Source of the DNA: Sarcomyxa edulis
Taxonomy: Eukaryota > Basidiomycota > Agaricomycetes > Agaricales > Mycenaceae
DNA: 64,000 nt
Direction of reading: 5' to 3'
Assembly (NCBI GenBank): GCA_009761415.1
Contig: QUOL01000004.1
Span: 2,046,001-2,110,000 of the forward strand
In this document: positions 1 to 12,156 of the stretch, piece by piece
How the letters are laid out: each line of letters starts with the position of its first letter
How positions within the stretch are numbered: the first letter of the stretch is position 1
Made by a program: the position numbers and the translations under genes
The notes under the pieces: model-generated
Told to the model about the DNA's origin: nothing
The model's database searches: none
What the model saw: only the letters and a program-made list of their open reading frames with translations

Positions 1-938
1 TAGCACTCGCTAATTCACCCAGACCACGATATTCTCATGATGCAGACTCGAATGGACTTGAGCATGATGATTATCATGCAAAAATTCTACTGTTATCGGT
101 TCGCAACGCGGACAAGTCCTTGAAACCCTACGACGCGACGTACATCCAACGTCTCGAGATGATGGCTCTTCTGGCGCAGGACGTTATAAGCCATAGGGAT
201 ACAGACGAGGAGGGAAGTGCAAATGTAGCTGTTGCTATCATAGACGAACCCACTTTCGTCGGGAAATCTGAAATCTTACGGGCCTTTCTACAACGACGAC
301 TAGCTATGATCCTTTCTTCTCTGGGGCACCAAGATGAGTCTGTTGCGTCACCCCAGCCCCAACTAACATTTCTTTTGGGATTCGACACCCTCGAGCGTCT
401 GTTCTCGCCCCGATACTACGTTACTACTCCACCACCTAAATCACCCACATATTCCGAATCCTCCTCCACGATAGCTGCTCTGAATCCCTGCATCACCCCT
501 CCATCCGAAGTAGATACGGAGAATCAGTCAATGACGAATATGCTCGCATCCCTTCGTGACTTCCTCTCCCCGTCTGGGGACGACTCACGTGTAGTCTGCG
601 CCCGACGCGTCTCCGTGCCGAGTTTTGCTCAGCGTAGTCTTGGGATCGGCGATGTCGACCAATCACCAAAGGAACAGCAAGATGAATTTGACTCACTTGA
701 GAAAGAAGCAGAGGAGACGCAACTCGAGATTCAGGAAGGGGTGGATAAGACGTTGGCCCTCGCACGAGAATTCATTGATAGTGAGAGAGTCGTGTTGATC
801 GATATAGGAGAGGATGAGCGGAAGTTCAGCTCGAGTGAAGTCAGAGAGAAGATTGGTAGTAGGGATGAGGATTGGAGAAGACTGGTCCCGAAGAATGTTG
901 CAGATTATGTGGTCAAGGAAGGATTGTATGTAGGATAG
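1..938 (+). CDS. POF1: Nicotinamide-nucleotide adenylyltransferase-like protein (POF1-type), 3' part
   Basis: The reading frame is open from base 3 to a TAG at 936-938, so the gene starts upstream of the window. The protein resembles fungal POF1/NMNAT-like nucleotidyltransferases, which make or handle NAD precursors. Support: an LLGFDTLERLFSPRYY segment like the core of that family, an SSSEVREKI motif near the C-terminus that fits the family's ISSTxVR nucleotide-binding signature, and a C-terminal VPKNVADYVVKEGLY tail typical of NMNAT folds. Between them lies a long Ser/Pro- and acid-rich insert, about residues 110-220 of the visible part. The N-terminal nucleotide-binding loop is outside the window, so catalytic competence cannot be judged. 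No intron is needed in the visible part. Confidence 0.75.
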   Translation, partial: ALANSPRPRYSHDADSNGLEHDDYHAKILLLSVRNADKSLKPYDATYIQRLEMMALLAQDVISHRDTDEEGSANVAVAIIDEPTFVGKSEILRAFLQRRLAMILSSLGHQDESVASPQPQLTFLLGFDTLERLFSPRYYVTTPPPKSPTYSESSSTIAALNPCITPPSEVDTENQSMTNMLASLRDFLSPSGDDSRVVCARRVSVPSFAQRSLGIGDVDQSPKEQQDEFDSLEKEAEETQLEIQEGVDKTLALAREFIDSERVVLIDIGEDERKFSSSEVREKIGSRDEDWRRLVPKNVADYVVKEGLYVG

Positions 939-1060
939 AGTACAGATGAAGAGAATAAATGGACCACGAAGATGTATACGAGCCGTCTAGTGATGGATGA
1001 TGGACAAACCTGGACGAGCGAGATGTCAACAATGTCTCTAGATGTTGCACTGAGGAACGA

Positions 1061-3019
1061 TTACGCACCAAGTCTTCTACCACTGAGCGCACTTAACCGA
1101 GCAAACACTTGCTCATCCGGCGGAGGCTCTGAGCGTAGCACGATCAAACAGAATTTGATCGTTCTCTTCAGTGCAACGTGAGGCGGACGGCCGCCCGTGA
1201 TCACGTCAAAGTCAGGATCCCAGCGTGACTCTATCATATCCGCTAAAGCAGCCAGAGTGGATCGTGAAGGCGAGATCGATTCCCAAAATTTGATTTCGCG
1301 AAGATACGGGCATAGATAATTTGGGGTCCCATCCTCATAGGGATCTCGATAAATCATCAAGTTGAGGAGCTCTTCCGTGACAGAGCTATGTTTGAGCCAG
1401 TCGTTGGAAAGGTTGAGGTTAAGAAGGAAGGGTGAGATTTTGCTAAGGCAGTCGATGAGATCACTGGGTTGTATAACTGTGTCGTGGAGGTTTAGAGTCG
1501 TCAACGCGCATCCCGAACGCGATAACAGTGACATGAATTGAGTATGTGGCCAATGTGCGCGTTCGGGGACATTGTGGAGAAGTTGTTGGTGTATCAGCGT
1601 GAATCCTTTAAGGGAAGGGAGAGTGAGACATGGTAGAAGAGGTCCAATGTCGCCATTGGTACTGAAATCCAAAGACTCTAGGTGTGGGAGTACCACCGAG
1701 GTCGTTTGAGAAGGGTGCTGCAGAACTACCTCCACAGTAACTTGGCAATGGACGAGTTGTGGCGACTGCAGTAGAAGGTCAAGGCAGGCGTCGACAGATA
1801 TACTGCATCCCAAGAAAATGTCCGTTAATTGAGACCATGGGATAGAAGGTAGGCTCGGTTCTATGCTGATCCAACTAACGTCATGTAGTCGCGGAGAAGA
1901 TTCCATCATCCGAGACAATGGTTCTTTGTCGGTGTTTAACCAGAACGATCTTTGCAGATATATGGATTCCAAGAGAGGCGCAGGAGAATCGGGGAGATGG
2001 GATAAACCGGAATTGGTGCGCCAATCGATGCATTCTAGCCGAACGCTTTGCCACCGATGGAGATATGGGATGAACATGTAGAGAATCAGAGCAGAATTGG
2101 GGACTCCTTCTTCTCTGAGGCTGTCCAGGCATGATTCCGATATACTGAACGATAAAGGACACTGGCCAGACCGACTGAGCCAATTGTCTATCAGTGCCGT
2201 ATTGGGAGTACAAGCGTGGGCAGTGATATGCACGGCTATCGAAGACCAAAGCCTAGGAGTCGATTCCGCGATTTTCTTCCAAGACTTGCATACCTAGATA
2301 ACGGAACATATTAAGGATCGAAGAATTTGAGATCTTTAGTATTTGACAGTCACCTGTAGTAGAAGGAGAGGCGCATCTTCGGCGGAAGGCCTGACAAAGT
2401 CCTTGAAGGAAAAGCAAAGACAGTGGTGGAATATCTCCCCGAGGATTTCAGGAGGTATCCGTCGTACGGGTGAGAGGATCGCTTTATGAGATTCGACGCT
2501 GTCTCGGGTTTTGTTGTATTCTCGCACTAGACGTTCGAGATCCTCTTCTCTCCGATGAGCTTCAGCGTTGATACGCTCGAGGTCTATAGTTTCGTTTAAA
2601 CCGGCTTCTGGCGCATCTATCGCCATCTGAGACGCCTCTGCACAACCACGTTCTCTCGCAAGTTCTCTCAACGCACACCGGGTTTCGTCTATCTCTCCAG
2701 AGATACGGGAGAGGGTAGCTTCCTGCTGGAGAATGGTCTCCCGAATGGCGAGGATCTCTGCTTCTGAGGGTGCGGTATTACTGACCAGGAGGTTCCGGAC
2801 TTCAGAACGCCTCTGTACGAGATTCGCTAGAGTTGCTTTAGCCTGTCGAATTTCGGCATCGAGACTCGCCATAATGCGTTCCTCGTTTTGAATGGCCGCC
2901 CGAACTCTTTGCGCCTCTTCATCGGACACAAAGTCGTTGGCCCCTGTAATCAGTGCCCCAGGGAAGTTCATGGCAGCTGATAGCAGTTTTCCTATATATG
3001 TGGGGTTAGATGTGGACAA
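1061..3019 (-). CDS. F-box protein with N-terminal coiled coil and leucine-rich C-terminal part
   Basis: Two exons, 3019-2354 and 2293-1061, are separated by a 60-nt GT-AG intron; the phases join cleanly and give 632 residues. Residues ~30-190 are a charged, heptad-rich coiled coil. An F-box follows (SPVRRIPPEILGEIFHHCL), and the intron lies just after it, before VCKSWKKIAESTPRLWSSI, the usual end of an Agaricomycete F-box. The rest is irregular leucine-rich sequence (for example SLKGFTLI, LTTLNLHDT, LLNLNLSNDW). F-box proteins recruit substrates to SCF ubiquitin ligases; the substrate here is unknown. These families are large and fast-evolving in mushrooms. It converges on the POF1-like gene, with 122 bp between stops. 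Confidence 0.85.
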
Positions 3020-4381
3020 TCTTAGAAGAGAGCTGTTGAATTGAACTCTGTATGAATTGCCAGAAATGATTATTCGGCGAGCTCGGCGCAGGAATCGAAT
3101 ATGTCACACTATCACGTCGTGCGGCACTCTGTCTTTCTCATTTGCAACCTGAACAAGCCGGAACTCGACGTTTTCGTCCTTATAGGCCTCTCATAATGTG
3201 TCGTTGAAACCTCTGCTCATCACTTGACGACAGTGTCATATGCTCTGAGGACCTCAGCAGGACGCAATATCGTCATATCTTTGCTCGAACACAAACAGAC
3301 CGCTGCAAGAGTACGACAAGGCTCTAGACGCACCCGAAGAATTGAAGACTGATCGCACTGTATCTTTCCTTGTATCGTCTGTCTACGACTATCACGGCCA
3401 GTCCGCTACTCGACAGGAACTTTCAGTAGAGGGTACCTTGAGGCGACCCACTTGATTCTTCCAAAAAGCTCCCAAAGCCGACCTATCAGCACGGACGCAA
3501 TCAGGTGTTCTCCGATTTTCTCTGCCTACAGCCTCTCATTTGCCGAAAAGAGCCATCAACCTACACTCTATCTGCACTTGACCTTGCTTGGACCACCACG
3601 GAAGTTGCTCAAAATACAAAGTGAACGGTATTTCTAGATGATTGGAAAGCACAAGCCCAACACAAGCCCAACACCAGATTTCCACCCAGGTATTGCAAAT
3701 ATATTCTAGGGAGATATACATGCATGATAATAATGGTGTGCGGTACTCGTGTGGCGCGATAACTTTAACGGCGATTCCCTGACTTGTCTTCCACATCATA
3801 ACTTCTTGTCCGTCGTGTCCCAACACAACACTCCGATGTTATTTGCGACTTCACAACAACTTCATACATCACATGTCCCTTTCATCAATTGCCGCCTTGT
3901 CGCCTGGTCTTTCTCTCGTCACTTCGTGCCCCAACATTTTCCCCACCATAAGTACCGCTCCAGAATGCGTGAATCTAGCTAGTCTTTGACACTTGCACTT
4001 AGGGCTTCCCGGGTCCTGCGCTGAGGCCAAACAGCCCAATTCGAATGAAGCGCTGAAGTTCGGCAGGATACAGAACGTGGGGCCACTTGGCAGGGAAAGA
4101 GCAGAAATAGCAAGTTGGGTCCACTTGCAGCATTGTTCGGTTCGTGTTCGGGTCCACCGCAAGTCCTCCGTCGGTGCGTGCTCATCAATATGTCATCATG
4201 GGATACAAGTCTGACATGATGCATATTGTCTTTACTTAGCTTGATGCCTCGTACACGTTTGACGCCCACAGATAGTCAAAGCTTATATTCGCCTTCATGA
4301 GATGCATTTTATCAGGTCGCTTTACCCTCTCGCCTTTTCCATTCAGATACCGAAGATCTATATTTGTTGGACTTACAAGCT
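3020..4381. other. Intergenic region between divergent genes
   Basis: About 1.36 kb between the F-box start and the EF-hand/ZZ gene start, so it holds both promoters. Short open frames exist on both strands, but none has splice support or a recognisable family. A small direct repeat (CACAAGCCCAA, twice) lies near 3650-3675. I see no RNA gene or transposon. Confidence 0.6.
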
Positions 4382-7300
4382 ATGGATCCCTTCGATGACG
4401 AGCAGAACAAGCATTCTCTGAAGTCGGATGAAGACACTCTCGATGGCGATAAGAGACATCTACGAAAGGTCACCGATTTTGCAACTAGGGAGCGCACTGA
4501 TCGTTCTATGATCACCAGATTAGGTCTGTTTGATTTGTAGCATACCCCGCATCTCGTCTTATATGCTCTGCCTCGCTTGACAATCCTCCACAGAGAACAG
4601 CAAAGCCGGGAGAGCCTTCGATGCAGGCAAAAGGGTCTTCGATGCCGTTCAAGCTGTCTCAGATGACATCGAGAAAACACCGTTCTTCAAGAGCGCTATG
4701 GACAGCATCGATGCATTTCTTCTAACGAGCACACAGATACTTCCCTTGATTGATGAGGTCGCCCGGCTACATCCCATCATCCAAGGCAAGTTCAGTCCCG
4801 TTGTTCCTAATATCATCCATTTATCATATATGTCCTCAGTCGCAGTGCTCCCGTTTAAAGCGCTCCTCAAACTCAGGCTGAAACAAATGGAAAATGAGAA
4901 GAAGATCACTCTTGTCCTAGTCAAAATACAAGAGACCGTCCAGGTGATCTTGCGGTAAATAGACTCGCTTGCCTTCCATTCACGAGTGATTGATTGTCTA
5001 TAGATTAGGGGATGTGAAGGATCCTTCAAGTCTCGCGGGATCGGGCCGCCCATTTGCGGGATATATGCACCTTATAGGAGAGGACATCAAAGTTTGCGGA
5101 AACGCATTCGATGATTACTACAAGAAACACTCAATCAGTGCGTCCTCGACGGTCATCCTACTCAGAAACAAACTGATCGTCAACAAGTCAAGGCATTCAA
5201 GAGCTACAGTTATGACGACTTGTTTACCGACTTCGTCTCCAAATTTAATGATTGGCAAATCAAGGTTGAAAGGGAGATCTCTTCTTGCACGCTGCTGGTG
5301 ATCAATAAAGTCAACCAGACCTCGAAAGAAATGTGGACGGACATCAGGGCCCTCAAGGATTTATTTCACAAGTTAGTCTCTCGTCAGGACAAAGAAAGGA
5401 TAGACTACATCCGCACTCGGCAGGCTGCTATGCAGGACGATTATACCATTCTCCAGGACTTGCTTTCGAAACAGAAGTTTCATGTGGCAGAGCAAGACTT
5501 AGCTCAATTCAAACATGAATTGCAGGAGGACCTAGAGACGAGCTTGAAGGTGAACATGGAGACTTTCAGCCGGAAAATGAAGGTGCAGAGCGAGGAGTTG
5601 AAGAATCTTGTGACTCGAGAAGCGACGCGCGTAATTGGTGCAGTACAGAATGCCGCTTCTGGAGCGCGTTTCATCAAAGATCCGGTAAGGACTTATTTTC
5701 TTCAGATTCATCTAGCTAACGTACACTACTTACCAGGATTTATATTCTATCTGGGATATGATGGTTGGTCCTTCCAAGAAAATCTCTCTCATCGATGATT
5801 TTGTTTACAGTCCGAGCTATTCAGGGCTGGAAAGGCAGTGTCAAGGCCCGCCATTTTGTCTTGTCTCTCCATGACTACTTCTCAGAGAAGCTGAGCATCG
5901 AGAGCGACAGTTCGGTTACATCTCAGGATGACACCTCAACGACTTGTGACAATATCAAGGTGGACGATGACCGATGGGCCTTGCCATATATCGATATCAT
6001 GGGGGTACAACCGATTCTCGAGACGATCGACGACGACGCCACCGGCTTTGTGAGTATCAGTGAAGCCAACACTTTTACGGCCACCAAGCCTGACGATTGG
6101 AGGTGCGAGAAGTTTTGTCTTTCTAGCATGACGCTTGATGACATATTTCACTCGATAAGCCTACCTGCTTGGCTTGCATATTGGGCGAAAGGTAAATCTT
6201 CCCCTTGTCTTACCGCGGGAAAAACTGACTCGTTATAGGATGGAGATGCTTCCTCTGGATATATCGATTAAGAATATGCGGCATAGTTCAACAGATGTAC
6301 TCTCTCCTGGAAAACGATTCGATCCTGCCCTGCAACCGACAATCAGTGCATCAATACCTCGATGGTCAGGCTTTTTGTCAACTTCAACTTCTGTTGCGAT
6401 CTATCGGTTGGTGTTATATCCCGGACTCCCCTTTATTGGCAAAAGCACAATTATATATCGAACAAGAGGAGCAGAGGTTGAAAGTGAACATCGAAACCTT
6501 CGAGTACGTGCTTGATGCTCCGGACATCGTCCTTCTAGTCACAGGTCCAGGCCGGATCGAGCGCGTGAGTTCTCTCTGACTTCGATTATTAGTCAATACT
6601 TGACATCTCATTGCGACCAGCACCTTCTACCCTTGCTCTATATATTACTGCAGCGCCATCTGAGAATAATCAAAGCGTCATGCACTTTCCCTCTGGTTAC
6701 CCTTGAATTGCCGACCGCGTCAGAATCTTTGGATACTATCTTCGGCGTTGTTGATGTGCGAATCGATAATCTCATTGGTGGGTCGCCGTGTCGATCAGTT
6801 GTTGGCAGACTGTTGACATTGACTGGTGTCGTGAAGCTATCTTCAGACAAACAAACTATGACGCAATCGGCCGGTTAGGCAACTTTGCCTTTGGGATGGT
6901 GAATCGTTCTGTTGCCAATTTTGTGGGTAGATTTTCTTGCTGATGATTCCAGTTCCAATTTTTGCATCATGATCACTGGCATCAACGTCATTCGAAGGAG
7001 ACGGTACAGGAAAACATTTTCTCAAAAGACATGTATGCAATCGTGGACGACTCACCGGATGAAGGAGATGATTCCGCCTTGCACTATGGCAAAGCTGATG
7101 ATGTACTTGGATTAGACGCAAGTACGAACATATGTTATCAGTGAGTTCTACTTACACAAGGTCATTCATGTCTCGCTCATCGGTTCATATGTACATGTAG
7201 TGGGATATATTGTGACTCGTGTTCTCAAGCAATAATTGGATCTAGGCTAGTCTGCCTCCAATGCACAACAATCGGCCTTGGGAACCAGATAGATTTATGC

Positions 7301-7921
7301 ATGAACTGCATCGACGAAACTCTTACGACGGATGACCGTGGCGAACATTGCTTAACACATGATCTTGTCAAGTTCAAAACGCTCCTTCATCTCAAAGACA
7401 AGGCGGATTTCTACAAGCGGGCACGAAAGACAGCCGACCGTGCGAGCTCTTTGTTACGTTCTGGCATCGACGATACAGGAGAATCGACAGCGGATGAAAC
7501 GTCACCCGCAAAGGAGTCGTTAATGTGTACTTGCTGCAAAAAAACTGTGTCTCCCCCGTGCTGGCTATGCGTAGATTGTCGTATGTCACACTAATTTTCT
7601 GTACCCGGCGAGACTTTGCACTTATTCATATATCTCGTTTTAGAAACGTTCATTTGCGATGATTGCGACGCGAAGGAACGTTCAGATGAACAGTCACACC
7701 ACATCGACACCCATCCTGTGATTAAGATTCGGCCCGACCCGATATCTGAAGAGAGCGAAAATATAGAGAATAGGCTCCGCCGCATGCTGGAGGCGAGACT
7801 AGCCGCAATGGAAGCCAACGTTGACCAACGCCTCACGAAGATGGAGGTCACTCTTGAGACCATATTACGGCACATCACGGCGGAACATGGGGTCGGAGAA
7901 GAGGAGGGTGGCGCTCTGTGA
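4382..7921 (+). CDS. EF-hand and ZZ-type zinc-finger protein with helical N-terminal region
   Basis: Fourteen exons fit splice sites and phase: 4382-4523, 4594-4785, 4840-4954, 5004-5137, 5188-5684, 5737-5767, 5811-6102, 6160-6191, 6239-6564, 6621-6781, 6847-6898, 6953-7140, 7201-7580, 7644-7921; product 939 aa. The N-terminal third is helical (AVLPFKALLKLRLKQMENEK and a long coiled coil). An EF-hand-like loop with surrounding helices follows (DDDATGFVSISEANTF, then LPAWLAYWAKGW). Next come a helical middle and two Cys-rich modules: YCDSCSQAIIG...CLQC, a ZZ-type zinc finger, and CTCCKK...CWLCVDC...CDDCDAK. The C-terminus is a short coiled coil. This architecture recurs in Agaricomycetes; the function is unknown, and a calcium-responsive cytoplasmic adaptor is an inference. 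The small exons at 5737-5767 and 6160-6191 are the least certain; intron 5768-5810 is only 43 nt. Confidence 0.8.
4786..4839 (+). other. Probable GC-AG intron
   Basis: The second intron of the EF-hand/ZZ gene starts GCAAGT and ends TCAG, 54 nt. It is a multiple of three with no stop, so retention would add 18 codons. Removal gives HPIIQVAVLPFK, which reads like related Agaricomycete proteins as I recall them. No GT donor in the area gives as clean a join. Confidence 0.5.
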
Positions 7922-8235
7922 TGAGGACCTTGAAGCAACTGTGGAGTCTAGAAAAAAAAAGACCTAAGTAGTACCACTAGTAGTACGACCACATACGATT
8001 TTTTCGCCCTTCAAATGTATTTCGAGCTTGTGTCGAGCAGTTCCGACTCCGTCACTTGTGGACGGTGGACTTTACGCGTGTTATGTCTGCAAGTTATTGG
8101 CGTGGCCGGGCTTGTTAGCGGAACGTTCCGGCAAAGTGCGGAGAGGCCTCGAAGTCTTCTCGACTTATCCTCGACTTGCTTCCACCCAAGAAGTTCATCC
8201 AACTTTACGGCCAACGTCAAGCCAGCGGACACAGG
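7922..8235 (+). other. Intergenic region and MIC60 promoter
   Basis: 314 bp between the EF-hand/ZZ stop and the MIC60 start. It has an A-rich tract just after the stop (7950-7960) and a small repeat of AGTAGTAC around 7967-7985. No gene seen. Confidence 0.5.
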
Positions 8236-10398
8236 ATGTACCGCGTCTTGCCCGTCTCTAGGAATGTCGCGTCGTCGACTGGGAGAGGTCTCGTCAGGGC
8301 ATCTCGAAGGGTGAGTTGAGTGGTCATTCGACGAAGTTCGTCAGGAAATTGACTCAGATCATAGCGTTTGGCGACAGAGGCCGGCCCAACCACTCCAACT
8401 CCAAAGAAAAAGAGAGGTGTCGTTAGCAAAATACTATGGACAACAGCAGGCATGACCGGAACATTCTACGTGGGTAGCACATTCGTTGCATTCAACAACC
8501 AGACATACTACGATTTCTTCTCGGACAACGTCCCTCTCGGACAATCTATGCTGGAATATGCAGAATATCACTGCTGGGATACTCTCACTCTTTCTGGTAT
8601 CGTCAACTCGGGAAAGAATACCGTCACCTCAGTCCAACACATGGTTTCCACCACTGGCACACCTCCCACGAGTCCGGTAGAAAAGGCAAAACATGCCGTA
8701 GAGCAAAAGGCCCACGACGCCAAGGTCGCCGCTCTCGGTGCGTACCGCGATACGAAAGAACGAGTGAAGGCCGTCACAACTCATCTCAAAACGGACATCC
8801 GGAAGGAGGAAGACGAACTCACGGGAAAGAAAGGACTAATTGCCAAACACCAGGCGCAACAGTTTGCCGACGAGGTAGCAGACCTTGTCCGACAAGCTGA
8901 AGCTGCATTGGGAACGAAAGACGTAGCCATTGTCGTGGAAGTCGTCCCTACGGACTCCAGTATACCTCTCTCTGATTCACCAACCAGTAGTTCGGATGAA
9001 CAGGATAAAAACATATATACCGCTCCTCTACCACTTGGCTTTGAGCCACCATTCGGCTTCAAGAGACCTGCACCACCAAAACCTGCCAGCCCACCTGTAG
9101 AAAAAGATGCCGCACCACCACCGCCGTCACCTCTCCCTCTGGTTGCACCCGCTGTCTTGGAACTCAGCGCATCGGAACCCGTCCTTGCTCACCTGGCAGG
9201 CACCATCGATAACCTTGCTTCATACCTCAACTCCAACCCGGAGGCCGCCGATAAAGCCAAAGACGTCCTCGAAACCGCGAAAGAAGACCTCAAGTCGCTC
9301 GCCACTCGTATAGACAAGGCCAAAGAAGAGGAACGTATCAAACTCGAGGCTAAACTAGACGAACAGACGCGGGAGTATACCCTGAAGTTATTGGAAACGG
9401 AGATGGAGGGGCAGGACAAGCTAGATAACCAGGAGCAAGAGTTCAGACAATTCTTCGAGCTCGAGAGAGGCAAATTCGTTCAGTCCTACCGCGAGAAACT
9501 CGAGCACGAGCTACGGACTCAGACGGAACTTATCAACGAACGGTAAGTCTGACATACTCTGTACAGAAGCAATAAATTCTGACAAACTCGTATCCCAGCC
9601 TGAAAGAAGAAGTCATCGCCCAAGGAATCGAAATGCAGCGACGATGGATTCGCGAAATCAAAGTCCGCGTGGAACAAGAGCGTGGAGGCCGTCTAGCCAA
9701 GCTCGACGAACTCTCCGCAAACCTGAAACGCCTAGAACGCGTCGCACTCGACAACTCTGCCTACCTCGACGAGAACATCCGGATACACAGCCTCTGGTCC
9801 GCCCTCCGTGCCGTCAACAGCGCAATCGACTCCCCCGTTCGTAAACCCTTCCGCGAAGAACTCCGCGTTCTCCGACACATCGCCACAGCGCGTGAGGATC
9901 CCATCGTCGCATCTGCTCTTTCATCCCTCGAAGGTACCGATGTCCCAGATATCGGCGTAGAGCCTTTCGCTGACCTCGCGTCGTGGTTCTCGACAAGCGT
10001 CGCTCCGCGGGTGTCCACGGTTGCTTTGGTACCTGATCAAAATGCGGGAGTGCTTTCGCATCTGGCGTCGCAGTTCCTTTCTACTTTCAGATTCAGCCGG
10101 CACGGATTGATTCCGGGAGAGGATGTGTTGAGCGTTTTGGCGAGAGCCGAGTATTATCTGAATGAGAAGGATTTGGATAGTGCTGCTAGGGAGCTTAACC
10201 AGTTACGAGGGAGTGCGAAGGTGTTGTTGCACGATTGGCTGGAAGCTGCACGTCGGAGACTAGAAGTGCAACAGGCGATTGAGGTACGTACTCATTCTTC
10301 TACGCTCACAATGCATGGCGTGCACTGCTGACTCGAATTCTTTTGCCTCGCAGGTTGTACAAACTCAGGCTACCCTTGCTACATTGCTTGTTGTGTAG
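8236..10398 (+). CDS. MIC60: MICOS complex subunit MIC60 (mitofilin)
   Basis: Four exons, 8236-8310, 8365-9542, 9599-10283 and 10354-10398, close in phase. The first exon is a classic mitochondrial presequence, 25 residues rich in Arg/Ser with no acidic residue. An inner-membrane anchor follows (VVSKILWTTAGMTGTFYVGS), then a Pro-rich linker, a long coiled coil in the intermembrane space, and the conserved mitofilin signature near the C-terminus (GEDVLSVLARAEYYLNEKDL, then LLHDWLEAARRRLEVQQA). MIC60 organises crista junctions with MIC19 and lipid. The start at 8236 is chosen because only it supplies the presequence. The last exon encodes just 14 residues, which matches the short conserved tail. 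Confidence 0.93.
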
Positions 10399-10642
10399 AT
10401 ATCTATACAGCAAAAATTACACTCATAGATTTACACGCAAATTGCCTGCTTTGCGAGTATGCATCGTGAGTCGATAATTCTACTCGCGTCAAATGACTAC
10501 CTGTGTCCCGTTGTGAGATATCGGCGCTTTTCCTATCGACAGAGCGCATTCGCAAATGACTTGGGCTCTGTTTGACAGGTGACTCGAATCAAAAATTGTT
10601 CCATCTACACGAATGTGGGCACACACACCTTCTGACGACAGT
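10399..10642. other. Convergent intergenic spacer
   Basis: 244 bp between the converging MIC60 and the unknown minus-strand gene. Presumed 3' ends of both; no further feature seen. Confidence 0.4.
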
Positions 10643-11865
10643 CTAGTAGGCGTTTATGAGTGAGGCGTCTAACGGAAATACAACGGGACCAGTACTGACC
10701 TGTATGTGGGGTGTTTCTTGACCTCCTCCAGGTAGCGGTGGTCCTCGAGTCACCTTGACAAGGCCCGGGAATATCGTAGCTCCTACTCTATCCAACTCCC
10801 CTCGTTCACTCCTTAGACACCTTTTGACCAACTCAATCTGCCTAGGATACAATGTGCTCCCTAGCTCCGGAACGAACGCGCGGTAAAAAGCGTCTGAAAC
10901 ACCCCCAGAACTAGAACTAGTAGAGCTGTGCAGCATTCGAGAGAATTCGTAAGCGGACTCCAGGATGGGTGCTGGGATCGCGTTTCCGAGGAGGTCCATC
11001 AACCCTGGGACTTGTTCGTGGAGGATGCTGTATAACATCTCTGGGGTACAGGTCTCTACAGCCGCTGAGAATGTTTGTCTTCGCCAGACGCATGCCACGG
11101 TCGGATCCCCTGTGATTGAGTTAGTTAGTCACACTACTCGTGAGGAGGCTGGAGTTTACGGTTGAACAAATGTTCGTGGAGACGCGTTAGTTGGATGTTG
11201 GCTTCACTGGGGAACGAGGCGTTGATGTTTTATTTCAGCCACTTCACTAAAGATATCACAGCACACCTGGAGTTCGTTACGATTAAACAGTTGATGATTC
11301 CTTCGGATATAGTTTCAGAAAGGGCATGGCGCAACAAGTTCTGCGTCTGCATAGGTGTTCCGCTGAATTGAGAGGCTACCTCGAGTCCGTTGACCACATC
11401 ATTCAAGATGGTTTCGCAGATTTGGGACAATGGAGCAGGAGGGTTTCGTACTACTTCTGCCGCCCAACGATTAATGAGTTTATCTAGTTTAGAGGCAGCA
11501 TTCTGTCGAACAGACGGTTCAGACCCCCAAAGCAAAGAGACCGGATCAATCCACGTACCTTGATGGAGAAATCGTCGACTGTACTCCTGCTCCCGTCCTG
11601 TTGCGTGTTACGCTGGTCTCCGCTTCCTTCCAAGAGCGCGATTCGGTCTCTCAGAAGTGCTACCTGCTTCTCTTGTGCCTCTAGTTGAGCTCGTTGTTGT
11701 TCGACCTTTTCGTGGGCTATTCGCTGCAGGTAATTCGTTTTCAGAGAGACGCCCTAGGTCTATAATGGTCATACATACGAAATTCGTCAACGCGTAGTCA
11801 TATTGTTCACGCGAGACTGGCTCCTGCTGTTGCTGCCAGGCAAGTAGCTCTTGCTGATGTTGCAT
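10643..11865 (-). CDS. Conserved protein of unknown function, Gln-rich coiled-coil N-terminus
   Basis: Five exons fit splice sites and phase: 11865-11779, 11723-11559, 11502-11267, 11206-11160 and 11109-10643; 333 aa. The N-terminus is Gln-rich (QQQELLAWQQQQEPVS-like) and leads into a short coiled coil (EKVEQQRAQLEAQEKQVALL). The rest is helical and hydrophilic, with motifs such as KLDKLINRWAAEVVRN and EQVPGLMDLLGNAIPAP. I do not recognise the family. The dense, phase-consistent introns show it is a real gene. The last few codons could instead be an intron, since a GT follows HIQ near 10700 and an AG precedes 10642, so the C-terminus is uncertain. It is tandem with NUP49 on the same strand. 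Confidence 0.75.
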
Positions 11866-12156
11866 GATTGGAGGATAATAAACTGGTGTGAGAACGCTAG
11901 TAAGAGCGAGCAGACGATGCCAACGTTAACGTCGTTGCCCATCGTTTCATTATCATTTTCAAGAACAGCGCCTATTTTGACAGATATCTGACAAGTTAGT
12001 ACAAGGCGCTAACAGGCGCTAACAATCGGATGAGTACAGCCGGCCAAGAAATCTCGAATAACCATTTGCACGGCAGACCTCAGAGCTGCAAGAGTCCAAA
12101 ATCAGAGCACTGTTGAACAAAATGGATTCCAAACAATATGATTACACCCTTCAGAA

